Assembly (NCBI GenBank): GCA_016946835.1
Contig: JACVTC010000090.1
Location: 332,501 to 355,000 of the forward strand
Source: Neocallimastix lanati (nom. inval.)
Lineage: Eukaryota; Neocallimastigomycota; Neocallimastigomycetes; Neocallimastigales; Neocallimastigaceae
DNA: 22,500 bases
Reading direction: 5' to 3'
Shown here piece by piece: positions 1-9,851 of the stretch; the stretch's first letter is position 1, and each line of letters opens with the position of its first letter. The position numbers and the translations under genes are program-made. Below the pieces are notes generated by a model that was not told where the DNA came from, did not search any database, and saw only the letters and a program-made list of their open reading frames with translations.

Positions 1-1055
1 TTTTTAAAACTATTAATCACAAATAATAAATAATTAGTCATCTGAAATTAATATATAAATTAATAATTACCTTAAAATTACAAAAGGGATTAATTAATTA
101 TATTAATTTATATTTCTTTAAAATACTGAATGATATATGATTTATTTAAATTCTTTATATCAATTTTTACATTTAATATTTATATACTTAATTATAATTA
201 CTTATTACTGTTATTGATGTATATTTTTAAATTTAATTTTATCTGATATTTTCTCTAACAGATAATAATAATTATTAAATATAAAATTTGGTGAAAAATA
301 TGAATAATTTGAAGTAAAAAATATATATTTATAAGTAGAAGCTTGAAGAATTTTATGATAGAACAATTATTTATTTTAAATATCCCAATAATAGCAATTA
401 CATTAGCTTTATTGCTATATTAAATATTAGCTATTTAAATTTTAATTGAAAATACTTTTATAATAATGATTAATAATAATAATTAATTTTTTAGTTTTCA
501 AATGTTAGTTAACATAGTAAAGTATATAGTAATCAAATGATAAAAGGTCTGACTAATGTATTTAATATAAAATATTATTTTAATATATATTTAGGTATAA
601 TAATTATTATGATGAAATTAAAAATTTTATATAAATTTAATAATAATAATAATAATATTAATAATTCCTTTCTAATTTTATTTATGAAATGATTTTTAAA
701 TGTTCATTTTAAAAAAATAAATTATCATATGAATTACTAATTGAAAAAAAAATTTATATATATATATAAAATTAATATAAATACCTTCATTTTTTCTATC
801 AAATATTTATTATTAATTTAAACTAAATAACAAAAGAATATTTAATTAGCTAATAGAAAAACAGCATATAATCAAAAACTAAAAATCAAAAACTAAAAAT
901 TAAAAATAAAAAATAAAAAACTAAAATAAAAAATAAAAAATAAAAAATAAAAAAATAAAAATAAAAAAAAAAAAAAAACTTACAACTATTAAATATAAGA
1001 AAAGCAATTTACAAAAGGAGAAAAAAATTTCCAACATAAATAAATAAAATCAAAA
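1..1055. other. AT-rich intergenic region upstream of first small ORF
   Basis: I see no supportable gene here. The sequence is almost entirely A and T, with many stops in all frames. From about 880 to 980 it becomes an A-rich tract of AAAAAT/AAAAACT-type repeats on the plus strand, ending just before the small ORF at 1056. Parts of 500-830 resemble 4250-4590 upstream of the second small ORF (for example a CATTTTT...AATATTTATTATTA block near 788 and again near 4543). This suggests an old segmental duplication carrying both ORFs. Confidence 0.6.
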
Positions 1056-1283
1056 ATGACTCTCATTGAACATTTAAACTACTGTGATGATCTTTCTCTT
1101 ATGAATGAATATATAAACAACATTAAGAATCATAAAAAATCTGAGGTTGCCCAAAATAATTGTCAACAAGTTTCTTCTGTTAATCATATTCAAAAGGTTC
1201 ATCTTAATATCAAGAAATATTATCATGAACATGACTTAAAAAAGAGAATATCCCAAACTTTTGAAGATGTTTATCATCTTTAA
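1056..1283 (+). CDS. small basic protein of unknown function, paralogue A (75 aa)
   Basis: I do not recognise this family. The 75-residue product begins MTLIEHLNYCDDLSLMNEYI and ends DLKKRISQTFEDVYHL. Those two ends match the product of the ORF at 5002-5202: about 11 of the first 20 residues and 10 of the last 16 are identical. The lysine-, histidine- and asparagine-rich middle (residues 21-59) differs in sequence and length. Shared residues are encoded with different synonymous codons (for example AGA versus CGC for Arg), which points to selection on the protein. Base composition is visibly richer in G+C than the flanks. The ATG has A at -3 and an in-frame TAA lies at 1041-1043. No signal peptide or membrane segment is seen; it looks soluble, probably helical and nucleic-acid or protein binding at most, but that is a guess. 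It could instead be an exon of a larger gene, though the stop position is shared with its paralogue. Confidence 0.6.
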   Translation: MTLIEHLNYCDDLSLMNEYINNIKNHKKSEVAQNNCQQVSSVNHIQKVHLNIKKYYHEHDLKKRISQTFEDVYHL

Positions 1284-1538
1284 TGAAAATAAAAATAATT
1301 ACTTCTTAATATATAATTTATTTTATATATTTTATATCATATGATAAAGTAGAAAATACAAATATGATAATACTTTATGAAAATTAAAAAATTATAAATT
1401 ATAAATTTTTACATGTAAAAATTAAATGATTGTAAATAACTTTAAAATATTAAATTATTAAAATTTAAATAAAATAATAATTAAATAAAAAAAATATTAA
1501 AAAAAAATATTAATAAAAAAATACTAAATATAATAATA

Positions 1539-1540
<2 letters not shown>

Positions 1541-1586
<46 letters not shown>
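1541..1586. repeat. poly(A) tract, 46 nt
   Basis: An uninterrupted run of 46 A residues preceded by AAT repeats and followed by CGCTAATC. No G+C-rich body or target-site duplication flanks it, so I read it as a homopolymer microsatellite rather than a retroelement tail. Confidence 0.9.
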
Positions 1587-1587
<1 letters not shown>

Positions 1588-3371
1588 GCTAATCTTCCAA
1601 ATAAATATTATTAATAAAAAAGATTAATAAAAAATATATATATAAATATAAAATAAGGTTTAATATTTAATTTATGTGTTATTGTTGTATATATATATAA
1701 ATTTTGTAATAGATAAATTTTCATTCAATATAAATAAATGTCTGTAATTATAAATTACTATAATATTTTATTATTTTTTTAAGTATATATATTACAATAT
1801 AAAAAATAATTTTAGGTTTTGCCTATTTGTTTAAATTAAAAAAAAAAAAAAAAAATTAAAATATTAATTTATTTCAAATATATTTAAAATTATTTTAGTT
1901 TCATTAGATTGAAAAATTTTATTTTTTAATTAGCTATATATTCATTGACCTCATAATGATTTTTAAATATAAAATATATATTAAACGAAATTATTATATA
2001 TTATTATTTATGCATAAAATATTTTCTATATTTGATAAAATTAAATAATAGTGAATTACTGTATATAATAAATATTAAAAATTTTCATATTAATGAAAAT
2101 ATATATATAATGTAAGTAAAATTTATATAATTTTGGAATAAGATAATTTTATATATTAACAATTTAAAACTATATATGTGTAATGTTTTATTTACATTAA
2201 ATAAAAAAACCTAAAGTGACATTTAGGATTTGCTAATTTTAAAAAAATAAAATTATGAATAATTAAGAATAACATAAAACTAATATATCATTTGAAATAA
2301 AATCATTTGAAATAAATTTATTTATTACCTTTCTTATTAAGATAAGGTTAAATTTTTATTATATTAATTTATACTTTTTAAAATTTAATCTTGATAATAA
2401 ATAGTTGATATGCAAAAATTTAATATTTTTTTTTATATTTTATAATAATTGTTAAACTTCTCTAAAATATATATTTGATATTTTCATTAAAAAAATTAAT
2501 AATAAATAATAATGTATATTAAATATTACACTTTATGAAATATATGAAAATTTTCTATTATAAAAAAAATATTATATAAGTAAAATTGTTAAATAATTAG
2601 AATAAAATAAAATTTTATTATAATATACTTTTATATTTCTTATAGAGCATTATTTAATAATAATTGAGAATAATAATTTATATAATTTAATTAAATTTAA
2701 ATTTATAATTTTATTGCATTAATATTAAATAATTTTAATAAAAAATATTATGAATATAAATATTCATGAAAAAAGAAAAAATAAATCATCATATGCATAT
2801 TTAATTCAAAACTCTTAAATATATATGTAAGTTTTTTAATAAAAAAGTTTAAATTTAATTTAAAATATTTAAATATAAACTATATTATTAAAATGATATT
2901 TCACAATAAAAAAAAATCAGGTAAAAGGCAGTTCTTCAAGATAAAAAAAAATAAAAAAGTAATAAAATTAAAACAAAATGTATTAATAAAATAATTATAA
3001 TAATAATAATAATAAAGAACTTTTAAATAATATATATATTAATTAAAAAGGAAAATAAGTTTATTAATAGGTTTATTATTAATTTAATATTGTGTTTATA
3101 TATATTTTTATGATTATTTTTCTATATAATAAAAATTTTTGACTTAATTAATAGTTCTATTTCTTATAAAATATTTTTTAAAAAAAATACATTGAAAATA
3201 TTTTAAAATATTACAAGTAATAACTATTTTAATATATTACAATTCATATATAAATTACAATAATATTTATTCAATAATATTTATTAATATTATTAATATC
3301 AATAATGTATATGTATTATCTATTATTATTAAATAATATATATATATATATAGATAGATATTTGATGTAAG

Positions 3372-3374
<3 letters not shown>

Positions 3375-3405
<31 letters not shown>
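3375..3405. repeat. poly(A) tract, 31 nt
   Basis: An uninterrupted A run, one of many in the window. Such runs are typical of intergenic DNA in very AT-rich genomes. Confidence 0.9.
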
Positions 3406-3407
<2 letters not shown>

Positions 3408-3741
3408 AGTAAAAAAGAAAAATAAATAGCTTTAATAGTTTCTAATAATCTATACATTATCATTAGTGTGATTGTTTTCTTAAATGGTCATATTGAAATT
3501 CATGAAAGTTATATATTTGAATAAATATATAATAATTCATATGATTATTATTATTATTTAATAGATAATTATATAATAAATAATATTACTATCTTATGAT
3601 TTGCCCATTTAATTAAATAAGTCATTAATTATTGGTAATATAAAAATATAAAAAAAAAATTTATAAAAATAATATTATTAAAGTTTAATAATAAAATATC
3701 ACATTTTATAAATTAAAAATCAATAATTATGTATTCACCAT

Positions 3742-3742
<1 letters not shown>

Positions 3743-3772
<30 letters not shown>
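3743..3772. repeat. poly(A) tract, 30 nt
   Basis: An uninterrupted A run following ATTCACCATC. No associated body or duplication is seen. Confidence 0.9.
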
Positions 3773-3774
<2 letters not shown>

Positions 3775-4142
3775 AAAAAAATTTTAATACATTCATATAT
3801 TTTTATTTTTATTTAAAATAATTATATGATATTTCTTATTAAATACATTTTATAATGAACATGATTTTTAAAATTAAATATTTGATAGTAAAACAAGAGT
3901 ATTTTTTAAAAAATACTTTTGATTTAAATTAATAATGAATTTTATATATAAATTAGTACTAATAACGCCATATAAATGCAATATCTTGAAATTTTATAAT
4001 AAAGAATCATTCAAAAATCAGATGTCAATATTATATAATTTTAATAAATATTTTATTTTTTAAAATTATTAAATTAATTTTTAAAAAAGTTTTTTAATGG
4101 AAATATTTATTTAAAGATTATAATATACAATTAAACTTAAAG

Positions 4143-4146
<4 letters not shown>

Positions 4147-4204
<58 letters not shown>
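4147..4204. repeat. (AAT)n microsatellite, about 19 units
   Basis: A near-perfect trinucleotide array of about 58 bp, followed after a short break by an A run (about 4207-4222). Length is likely to vary between strains. Confidence 0.9.
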
Positions 4205-4205
<1 letters not shown>

Positions 4206-4590
4206 TAAAAAAAAAAAAAAAAAGTTAATCAAGTAGATATTTGTAAATAAAGTCTTAAGTTCAGATAGTATTGCTTAGAGTGATCAAATGACAATTAAAT
4301 AATGAAGTTATATTTTAAGCATAAAATATTATTTAATATTAATTCATTAAGATTAATAATAAAATAATTTAATATAATTCCATAGCTTCAATGGAAATAA
4401 TTAAAAATAATTCTTTTAAAAATTCTATTGAAGATTCATTATTTTTAATAATCATTATATTTTATTTAGAAAAAATAAGCTATCATATGTTTATTTAAAT
4501 TAAACCTAAAATATATATTAATTTTATGTATAAAAGCTTTCATTTTTGCCTTTAAAAATATTTATTATTATAAATTCATTAAAACTCATA

Positions 4591-4945
4591 AATAAGTATT
4601 TATTTAAATAAAAAGGAAAAAAAATACTTAAATGCTATGAAAAATAAATAAAACAAAAAATCTAAGTTGTTAAATATAAAAATAAAAATATATAAAAAAT
4701 TATTAATATCAAAATAAAACATAATAAAATAAATAAAATAAATATTAATTAAATCAAACCAAACTAAATAAGTATTTGTTTAAATAAAAAAAGTACTTAC
4801 ATACTAAGAAAAATAAATATAACTAAAAATCTAAAGTTGATAAATATAAAAAATTTTAAAAATTATTAATATTAAAATAAAGCTTAACGAAATAAAATAA
4901 AATAAAATAAAATAAAATAAAATAAAATTTAATTAAATTAAATTA
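4591..4945. repeat. tandem duplication, two units of about 176 bp
   Basis: The block beginning AATAAGTATT at 4591 recurs at 4767, with the same order of landmarks in each: a TTTAAATAAAAA segment, a TACTTA segment, an AAAAATCTAA...GTTG.TAAATATAAA segment, an ATTATTAATAT.AAAATAAA segment, then AAAAT repeats. The copies differ by substitutions and small indels. The second copy runs into the AAAAT array just before the small ORF at 5002. Confidence 0.7.
4881..4928. repeat. (AAAAT)n microsatellite upstream of second small ORF
   Basis: A pentanucleotide array of AAAAT/AAATA, followed by AAATT variants up to about 4955. It lies 50-120 bp before the ATG at 5002 and is probably in or near the 5' untranslated region. 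The first small ORF is likewise preceded by A-rich simple repeats. Confidence 0.85.
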
Positions 4946-5001
4946 AATTAAACCGAAATAAAATAAAAACAAAATAAAATAAAAAATTGAATGAAATAAA
5001 A

Positions 5002-5202
5002 ATGGCTTTCATTGACTATATGATTTATAGTGATGACCTTTTTCTTATGAATAATTATATTAAGCATAGCAATAATGGACATCATAAAGCTTGTCCAAAA
5101 CGTCTTTTTCATAAATTACGTCGTTATACTAAAGAAAGTAATAATGACCAAGACTTAAAAAAGCGCATAGCCAAAACCTTTGAATATATTTATTTTATCT
5201 AA
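5002..5202 (+). CDS. small basic protein of unknown function, paralogue B (66 aa)
   Basis: The 66-residue product begins MAFIDYMIYSDDLFLMNNYI and ends DLKKRIAKTFEYIYFI. It is clearly related at both ends to the product of 1056-1283. The shared pattern is I-[ED] at residues 4-5, Y9, DDL at 11-13, LMN at 15-17, YI at 19-20, and a C-terminal DLKKRI..TFE..Y. The middle is a separate Lys/Arg/His/Asn-rich linker, nine residues shorter than in paralogue A. I take the ATG at 5002, which aligns with the paralogue's start, rather than the in-frame TTG at 4987; an in-frame stop lies at 4975-4977. The only cysteine is in the variable linker. No known domain, signal peptide or membrane helix is recognised. 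The upstream DNA also resembles that of paralogue A, so gene and flank were probably duplicated together. Confidence 0.6.
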   Translation: MAFIDYMIYSDDLFLMNNYIKHSNNGHHKACPKRLFHKLRRYTKESNNDQDLKKRIAKTFEYIYFI

Positions 5203-5286
5203 AATAAATCTATATCTATATCTATATCTATATATATTATTTGTTATGTATGTCACATACAAAAAAAAATGAATGAGAATTATAGT

Positions 5287-5406
5287 AAAAATATTTATAA
5301 TATATTTCAAATAACTATTGAAATTAAAATATTAAAAATAAAATTTTAATTACTATTAAAATAAAAATATTTATAATATATTTCTAATAACTATTGAAAT
5401 TAAAAT
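5287..5406. repeat. direct repeat pair of 43-44 bp, 77 bp apart
   Basis: The sequence at 5287-5330 recurs at 5364-5406 with about one substitution and one indel. Both copies contain TTTATAATATATTTC and AATAACTATTGAAATTAAAA. They lie just downstream of the second small ORF. Confidence 0.85.
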
Positions 5407-5494
5407 TATAAATAATAATGTAAATAAGATATTGTATTATATAATATTATAAATAATTAATGTAAATAATATCAAATTTTATAAAAAAATAAAA

Positions 5495-5582
5495 TTAAAT
5501 AAAATAAAATAAAATAAAATTAAATAAAATAAAATAAAATAAAATAAAATAAAATAAAATAAAATAAAATAAAATAAAATAA
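5495..5582. repeat. (AAAAT)n microsatellite
   Basis: About 17 pentanucleotide units with one or two AAATT interruptions, ending in a short A run before 5594. The repeat has the opposite strand sense to the ATTTT arrays at 6165-6590. Confidence 0.9.
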
Positions 5583-5950
5583 AAAAAAAAAAACTACCAT
5601 AACAATTGAAATAAAAAATATTTTTTAATTAGTTTTAATAAGTATATATATTTATATTTTTATGTGTTAAAATATATAATTATTATATATTATATTAATA
5701 TATATATAGATTCAAATTTGAGTATTACAGTATAAAATTATTATTAGTTATAATATTACATAATATTTATTTAGTAAAATATAAATGTATAAAAGATATT
5801 CTTATTAAAAATGTTTTTTCAAATTATTAAGTATACTTTAAATAATAATTCAATATTGATATATATAAATAAAAAAAATATGTAATTTGAATTGAGTATC
5901 ATTTATATAAAAATTAATTTTGTATTTATATACAAATATTATCTTCTTAA

Positions 5951-5977
5951 TTTTTTTTTTTTTTTTTTTTTTTTTTT
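5951..5977. repeat. poly(T) tract, 27 nt
   Basis: An uninterrupted T run followed by a short TA dinucleotide stretch. Confidence 0.9.
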
Positions 5978-6162
5978 ATATATATATATTATATATTAAT
6001 GAAGTGTAATAATAAAATTTATGATTTTTATTGAAGGTTAAGTTTAAATTAAAAATTTGCATTTGTTCTTAGTCTATTGTATTGAGTATTTGTTTAAAAA
6101 TATATTTTATAAAATATTTTATAAACATAAAATTAATATATTTTAATTACCCATTTATTATT

Positions 6163-6590
6163 ATTTTATTTTATTTTATTTTATTCAATCTGTATTTTAC
6201 ATTCATATTTCAATTCTTTTTATTTTATTTTATTTTATTTTATTTTATTTTATTTTATTTTATTCAATCTGTACTTTACATTAATATTCTACTATTTATT
6301 TTATTTTATTTTATTCAATCTGTACTTTACATTCATATTCTACTATTTATTTTATTTTATTTTATTCAATCTGTACTTTACATTCATATTCTACTATTTA
6401 TTTTATTTTATTTTATTCAATCTGTACTTTACATTCATATTCTACTATTTATTTTATTTTATTTTATTCAATCTGTACTTTACATTCATATTCTACTATT
6501 TATTTTATTTTATTTTATTTTATTTTATTTTATTCAATCTGTACTTTATATTCATATTCTACTATTTATTTTATTTTATTTTTATTTTAT
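6163..6590. repeat. 51-bp minisatellite embedded in (ATTTT)n
   Basis: Seven copies of a core starting CAATCTGTACTTTACATT and ending near TTCTACTATT occur at 6186, 6265, 6316, 6367, 6418, 6469 and 6535. They are separated by ATTTT pentanucleotide runs. Four consecutive intervals are exactly 51 bp; the flanking ones are 79 and 66 bp, the latter longer by three ATTTT units. The first copy has diverged (TGTATTTTAC). Because 51 is a multiple of three, a 187-codon plus-strand frame (6082-6645) stays open, but it encodes only repetitive Phe/Ile/Leu/Tyr-rich peptide. I regard that frame as a by-product of the repeat, not a gene. Confidence 0.9.
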
Positions 6591-6645
6591 TTTTATTTCA
6601 TATATTTCTTTCAATTTTTTTTTATTTTTATTATATTTTAATTAA

Positions 6646-7205
6646 TTTGTTTTTATTTTATAATATTTTGGTAAACGATTATATTTACATTTACATTTAA
6701 TATAATTGGATAGATAACAATATTTAACTTTAAGAAATATTAATAAATATTTTGATATTTGTTTATAAATATTTTTATAATATTTTTTAAATTAATAGTT
6801 ATTCAAAAATAATTTTTATAAAGTATAATTTATTATTATTATTTATTTTTATTTTAATACTTATTTATAAGTATTATTTTATTTTATTAATATATTTACA
6901 TTAAATATAATTAGATAGAATATATTTTTTTAAATTTAAAACTTATAGCTATATGTATATATATATATATTGGTATATTTTTGAATATAATAATTTTTTA
7001 TATTCAATATTTTAATTTAATTTATAACTATTTATAATAATTTTAATTATATAAAATTTTTTTTCTTTTCTTTTTTAAAATGTAAACGAATGCTATAATT
7101 TAATATTGAATAATTTATTAATAATATTTAAAAGTATTTTTTTTAATTAATACGTAATTTAAAATGTTTAAGGAATTTAATAGAATTTATAGAGTTTAAA
7201 AGAAT
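6646..7205. other. AT-rich 3' flank of PFL copy 1
   Basis: No gene is supported. From about 6823 onward this is the outer, diverged part of the left inverted-repeat arm, downstream of the minus-strand PFL gene. It includes a TA-repeat patch near 6955-6972 that has a counterpart near 14759-14776. Confidence 0.6.
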
Positions 7206-7213
7206 TTAAAGAG
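7176..7213. repeat. 19-bp tandem pair at the PFL stop codon (copy 1)
   Basis: Two adjacent 19-bp units with two mismatches. In gene orientation both follow CTCT.TAAATTCT.TTAAA. The first overlaps the last codons and the stop; the second is in the 3' untranslated region. The mirror pair is at 14514-14551. Confidence 0.75.
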
Positions 7214-9407
7214 TTTCATGGAAAGTTCTAGCTATAACTTCTCTTTGTTGACTTGGTGATAAACGAATAAAATGAACAGCATATCCTGAAACACGAATAG
7301 TTAAGTTTGGATAGTTTTCAGGATGAATCATGGCATCTTCTAAGGTTTCACGAATTAAAACATTAACATTTAAATGAAATCCTCCTTGTGAAAAATATCC
7401 ATCTAATAATCCAGTAAGATTACAAACACGTTCATCATCAAGTTTACCTAAAACACTTGGAACGAATGTGAAAGTGTTAGAAATACCATCTTTACAGTAT
7501 TCATATTCAACTTTACTAACTGAATTAAGAGAAGCAACAGCTCCATTAGTTTCACGTCCATGCATTGGATTACAACCTGGAGCGAAAGCTTCACCAGCCT
7601 TACGTCCATCTGGAGTAGAACCAGTCTTCTTACCGTAAACGACATTTGAAGTAATGGTTAAAATAGATAAGGTATGTTCAGCGTTTCTGTAAGCTGGATA
7701 TTTCTTTAACTTGGCAAGGAAGATCTTTGGAATTTCAATAGCAAAATGATCAACACGATCATCATCATTACCGAATTTTGGGAAGTCACCTTCAATTTTG
7801 AAATCGGTAGTTAAATTAGTTTCTGGGTTACGAACTGGGAAAACCTTAGCGTACTTAATAGCAGAGAACGAATCAACAATAACTGAGAAACCGGCAATAC
7901 CGAAGGCCATGTAACGATGAACATTAGTATCATGAAGTGCCATTTGAATAGCTTCATAACAATACTTATCATGAGAATAATGAATAGCATTCATAGTATT
8001 GACATAAAGACATGCAATCCAATCCATGGCTTTGTCATAAATTTCCCAAGCGGATTCGAAATTGACTGATCCATCTTCATTTAATTTAATATCTCCAAAA
8101 TCTGGTCCAACTTGCTTTTCAGTTCTTTCATCATAACCATGATTGAAAGCGTAAAGTAAAAGTTTAGCTAAATTACAACGTGCTCCAAAGAATTGCATAT
8201 CTTTACCAACTCTCATTTGTGAAACACAACAAGCAATAGCATAATCATCTCCAAACATCTTGTTCATAAGATTATCATTTTCATATTGAATTGATGAGGT
8301 TTCAATTGAAATCTTATTACAGAAATGTTTAAATGGAGTTGGAAGTTTATTATTCCATAAAACTGTAATATTTGGTTCTGGAGCTGCTCCAAGAGTTCTA
8401 AGAGTATTAACAATACGATATGAAGTTTTACTAACTAATGGTCTTCCATCATTATTCATACCACCAACAACCATGGTAACCCAGGTTGGATCACCAGCGA
8501 ATAAATCATTATATTCGGGAGTACGTAAATGACGAACTAATCTAAGTTTAATAATTAATTGATCAATTAAATCCTGTGCTTCCGCTTCTGTTAAGAGTCC
8601 TTTCTTAATATCATTTTCAATATAAATATCAAAGAAACAATCGACACGTCCGAAAGACATAGCTGCTCCATCTTGATCCTTAACACTTGCAAGATAGCCA
8701 AAGTAAGTCCATTGAATAGCTTCTTTAGCATTCGTAGCTGGTTTTGAAATATCATATCCATATCTTTGACCAAGAGCTTTTAATTCATAAAGTGCTTTAA
8801 TTTGTTCTGCAAGTTCTTCTCTGGTACGCATGTTTTCTTCTGTCATTGTGATTCCAATAGAAAGTTTATCTTGCATTTTCCATTCAATTAATTGATCAAC
8901 ACCATATAAAGCAATACGTCTATAATCTCCAATAATTCTTCCACGACCATAACCATCTGGTAAACCGGTAAGAATAGCATTAGATCTAGCTTTTCTCATT
9001 TCTGGAGTGTAAAGATCGAAAACACAATCGTTGTGAGTTTTACGGTATTTGAAAATTTCTTCGACTTCAGGATCAAGAGTACGATCATAAGCCTTTAAAG
9101 CATTCTTAACAACGCGAACACCACCGAATGGTTTAATGGAACGTTTAAGAGGAGCATCAGTTTGTAAACCAACAATATCTTCATTTTCTTTAATAATATA
9201 ACCAGCTTCATGAGCATTAACGGTAGAAATAGTTTTATTATCTACATCAAGACAACCACCACTCTTAATTTCTTCAACACGAAGTTCACAACATTTAGCC
9301 CATACATCTTTTGTTTTCTGGGAAGCTTCGGTTACTAAGAAAGAAGCATCACCTTCATATGGGGTATAATTTTCTTTAATCCACTTAGCAGTATCGATAA
9401 CTTTCAT
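7206..9407 (-). CDS. pyruvate formate-lyase (formate C-acetyltransferase), copy 1
   Basis: This glycyl-radical enzyme converts pyruvate and CoA to formate and acetyl-CoA, a central step in gut-fungal mixed-acid fermentation. The 733 residues cover the whole family fold. Visible landmarks are NYTPYEGD at 13-20, YGRGR at 153-157 (R155 probably matches E. coli R176), GDPTW ending at W309 (E. coli W333), and the catalytic cysteine pair in IACC at 393-394 (E. coli C418/C419). MQFFGAR ends at R410 (E. coli R435), and RVSGYA carries the radical glycine G708 (E. coli G734), 26 residues from the C terminus. The protein is about 27 residues shorter than the E. coli enzyme, mainly at the N terminus. It begins almost directly in the conserved domain, so no hydrogenosomal presequence is seen and a cytosolic site is inferred. 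There is one exon, and an A stands at -3 of the ATG. It differs from copy 2 at four residues: Y207, L271, K431 and I685 here. It needs a radical-SAM activating enzyme, which is not in the window. Confidence 0.97.
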   Translation of the reverse strand: MKVIDTAKWIKENYTPYEGDASFLVTEASQKTKDVWAKCCELRVEEIKSGGCLDVDNKTISTVNAHEAGYIIKENEDIVGLQTDAPLKRSIKPFGGVRVVKNALKAYDRTLDPEVEEIFKYRKTHNDCVFDLYTPEMRKARSNAILTGLPDGYGRGRIIGDYRRIALYGVDQLIEWKMQDKLSIGITMTEENMRTREELAEQIKALYELKALGQRYGYDISKPATNAKEAIQWTYFGYLASVKDQDGAAMSFGRVDCFFDIYIENDIKKGLLTEAEAQDLIDQLIIKLRLVRHLRTPEYNDLFAGDPTWVTMVVGGMNNDGRPLVSKTSYRIVNTLRTLGAAPEPNITVLWNNKLPTPFKHFCNKISIETSSIQYENDNLMNKMFGDDYAIACCVSQMRVGKDMQFFGARCNLAKLLLYAFNHGYDERTEKQVGPDFGDIKLNEDGSVNFESAWEIYDKAMDWIACLYVNTMNAIHYSHDKYCYEAIQMALHDTNVHRYMAFGIAGFSVIVDSFSAIKYAKVFPVRNPETNLTTDFKIEGDFPKFGNDDDRVDHFAIEIPKIFLAKLKKYPAYRNAEHTLSILTITSNVVYGKKTGSTPDGRKAGEAFAPGCNPMHGRETNGAVASLNSVSKVEYEYCKDGISNTFTFVPSVLGKLDDERVCNLTGLLDGYFSQGGFHLNVNVLIRETLEDAMIHPENYPNLTIRVSGYAVHFIRLSPSQQREVIARTFHETL

Positions 9408-9824
9408 TTTGAATATTCTTATTATGTAATATTTATTATTAAAAAATATTTATTATTTTGATTTGTTGAAAGTAATATATATTTAAAATTAATTTTTATA
9501 TATAAATTTTAATAATTTATTTAAAATTTATTATATTTTCAGTTCAAATACTTTTTTTTTTTTTTTTTATAAATAATGGTATATTTAAAATTTCTTCTGA
9601 AAAGAAACTAAAATTAATTTTTTAATTATATAAGCTTTTATATTAAATTTTATTAAATAAAATTTGAATGTTGTATAAAAAAATTTTTTTTTTGAAAAAA
9701 ATTTTTTCCTTATATACTTTTTTTTCAATAATTAATAATTAATTAATTTAGTAATTTTAATTTTTTTTTTTATTAACATAATGGAATTTTACCCATACAG
9801 GATTAGAATTAATAATTTTCGTTA
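9408..9824 (-). promoter_or_regulatory. 5' flank / putative promoter of PFL copy 1
   Basis: This 417-bp block reads, base for base as far as I can compare, as the reverse complement of 11903-12319, even though it is noncoding and AT-rich. It contains homopolymer tracts of equal length in both copies (17 nt and 11 nt). A TATATAAG word at 9709-9716 on the minus strand lies about 300 bp before the start and is a possible TATA element. An A-run/T-run hairpin-prone patch (about 9674-9707) lies just downstream of it. Promoter function is inferred only from position and conservation. Confidence 0.5.
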
Positions 9825-9851
9825 AGTGTAATTTAGTATTAAGTGTAATTT
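9822..9851. repeat. 13-bp direct repeat at inner junction of left arm
   Basis: TTAAGTGTAATTT occurs at 9822-9834 and again at 9839-9851. The first copy straddles the point where homology to the right arm stops (9824). The right junction near 11902 lacks this pair. Confidence 0.8.

Larger units (their letters stand above)
1284..5001. other. AT-rich intergenic region between the two small ORFs
   Basis: No gene is supported in this 3.7-kb stretch. It holds homopolymer A tracts (1541-1586, 3375-3405, 3743-3772), an AAT trinucleotide array (about 4147-4204), and a tandem duplication of about 176 bp (4591-4945) abutting the second small ORF. A short patch near 2917-2941 is slightly richer in G+C but does not form a credible reading frame. 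Confidence 0.6.
5203..6160. other. AT-rich intergenic region with simple and direct repeats
   Basis: No gene is supported. The stretch contains a short (TATATC)n run at about 5208-5231, a 43-44-bp direct repeat (5287-5330 and 5364-5406), an AAAAT array (about 5495-5582) and a T27 run (5951-5977). Confidence 0.6.
6823..9824. repeat. left arm of large inverted repeat (PFL copy 1)
   Basis: This arm is the reverse complement of 11903-14903. Paired positions sum to 21727 across the gene and its 5' flank, so there are no net indels there. The inner boundary is sharp: matching runs to 9824, where the block 9781-9824 pairs with 11903-11946. The outer boundary is about 6823, where ATTATAC is the last shared word on the right side. 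Identity appears complete over the 417-bp 5' flank, is about 99% in the coding region (22 differences), and falls clearly in the outer 380 bp, which contain indels. Confidence 0.95.

Noticed and set aside
1541-1586. Poly(A)46 as a retroelement tail
   Set aside because: There is no body upstream distinguishable from background and no flanking duplication.
2917-2941. Slightly G+C-richer patch (AATCAGGTAAAAGGCAGTTC) with a word resembling the SINE-like body
   Set aside because: The shared word is too short (GGCAGT with flanking A/G) and no poly(A) or duplication accompanies it.
4987-5001. TTG as an upstream start for the second small protein
   Set aside because: The ATG at 5002 aligns exactly with the paralogue's start. 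TTG initiation is not expected in a fungal nuclear gene.
6082-6645. 187-codon plus-strand frame rich in Phe, Ile, Leu and Tyr, resembling a membrane protein
   Set aside because: It is the translation of the 51-bp/ATTTT minisatellite, has no non-repetitive core and no coding base bias. It stays open because the period is a multiple of three.
7448-7645. 65-codon frame inside PFL copy 1 (and its mirror at 14082-14279)
   Set aside because: It overlaps the catalytic-domain coding sequence in another frame on the same strand. Conservation between copies is explained by the PFL gene.
8591-8773. 60-codon frame inside PFL copy 1 (and its mirror at 12954-13136)
   Set aside because: This is a shadow of the PFL frame with no independent support.
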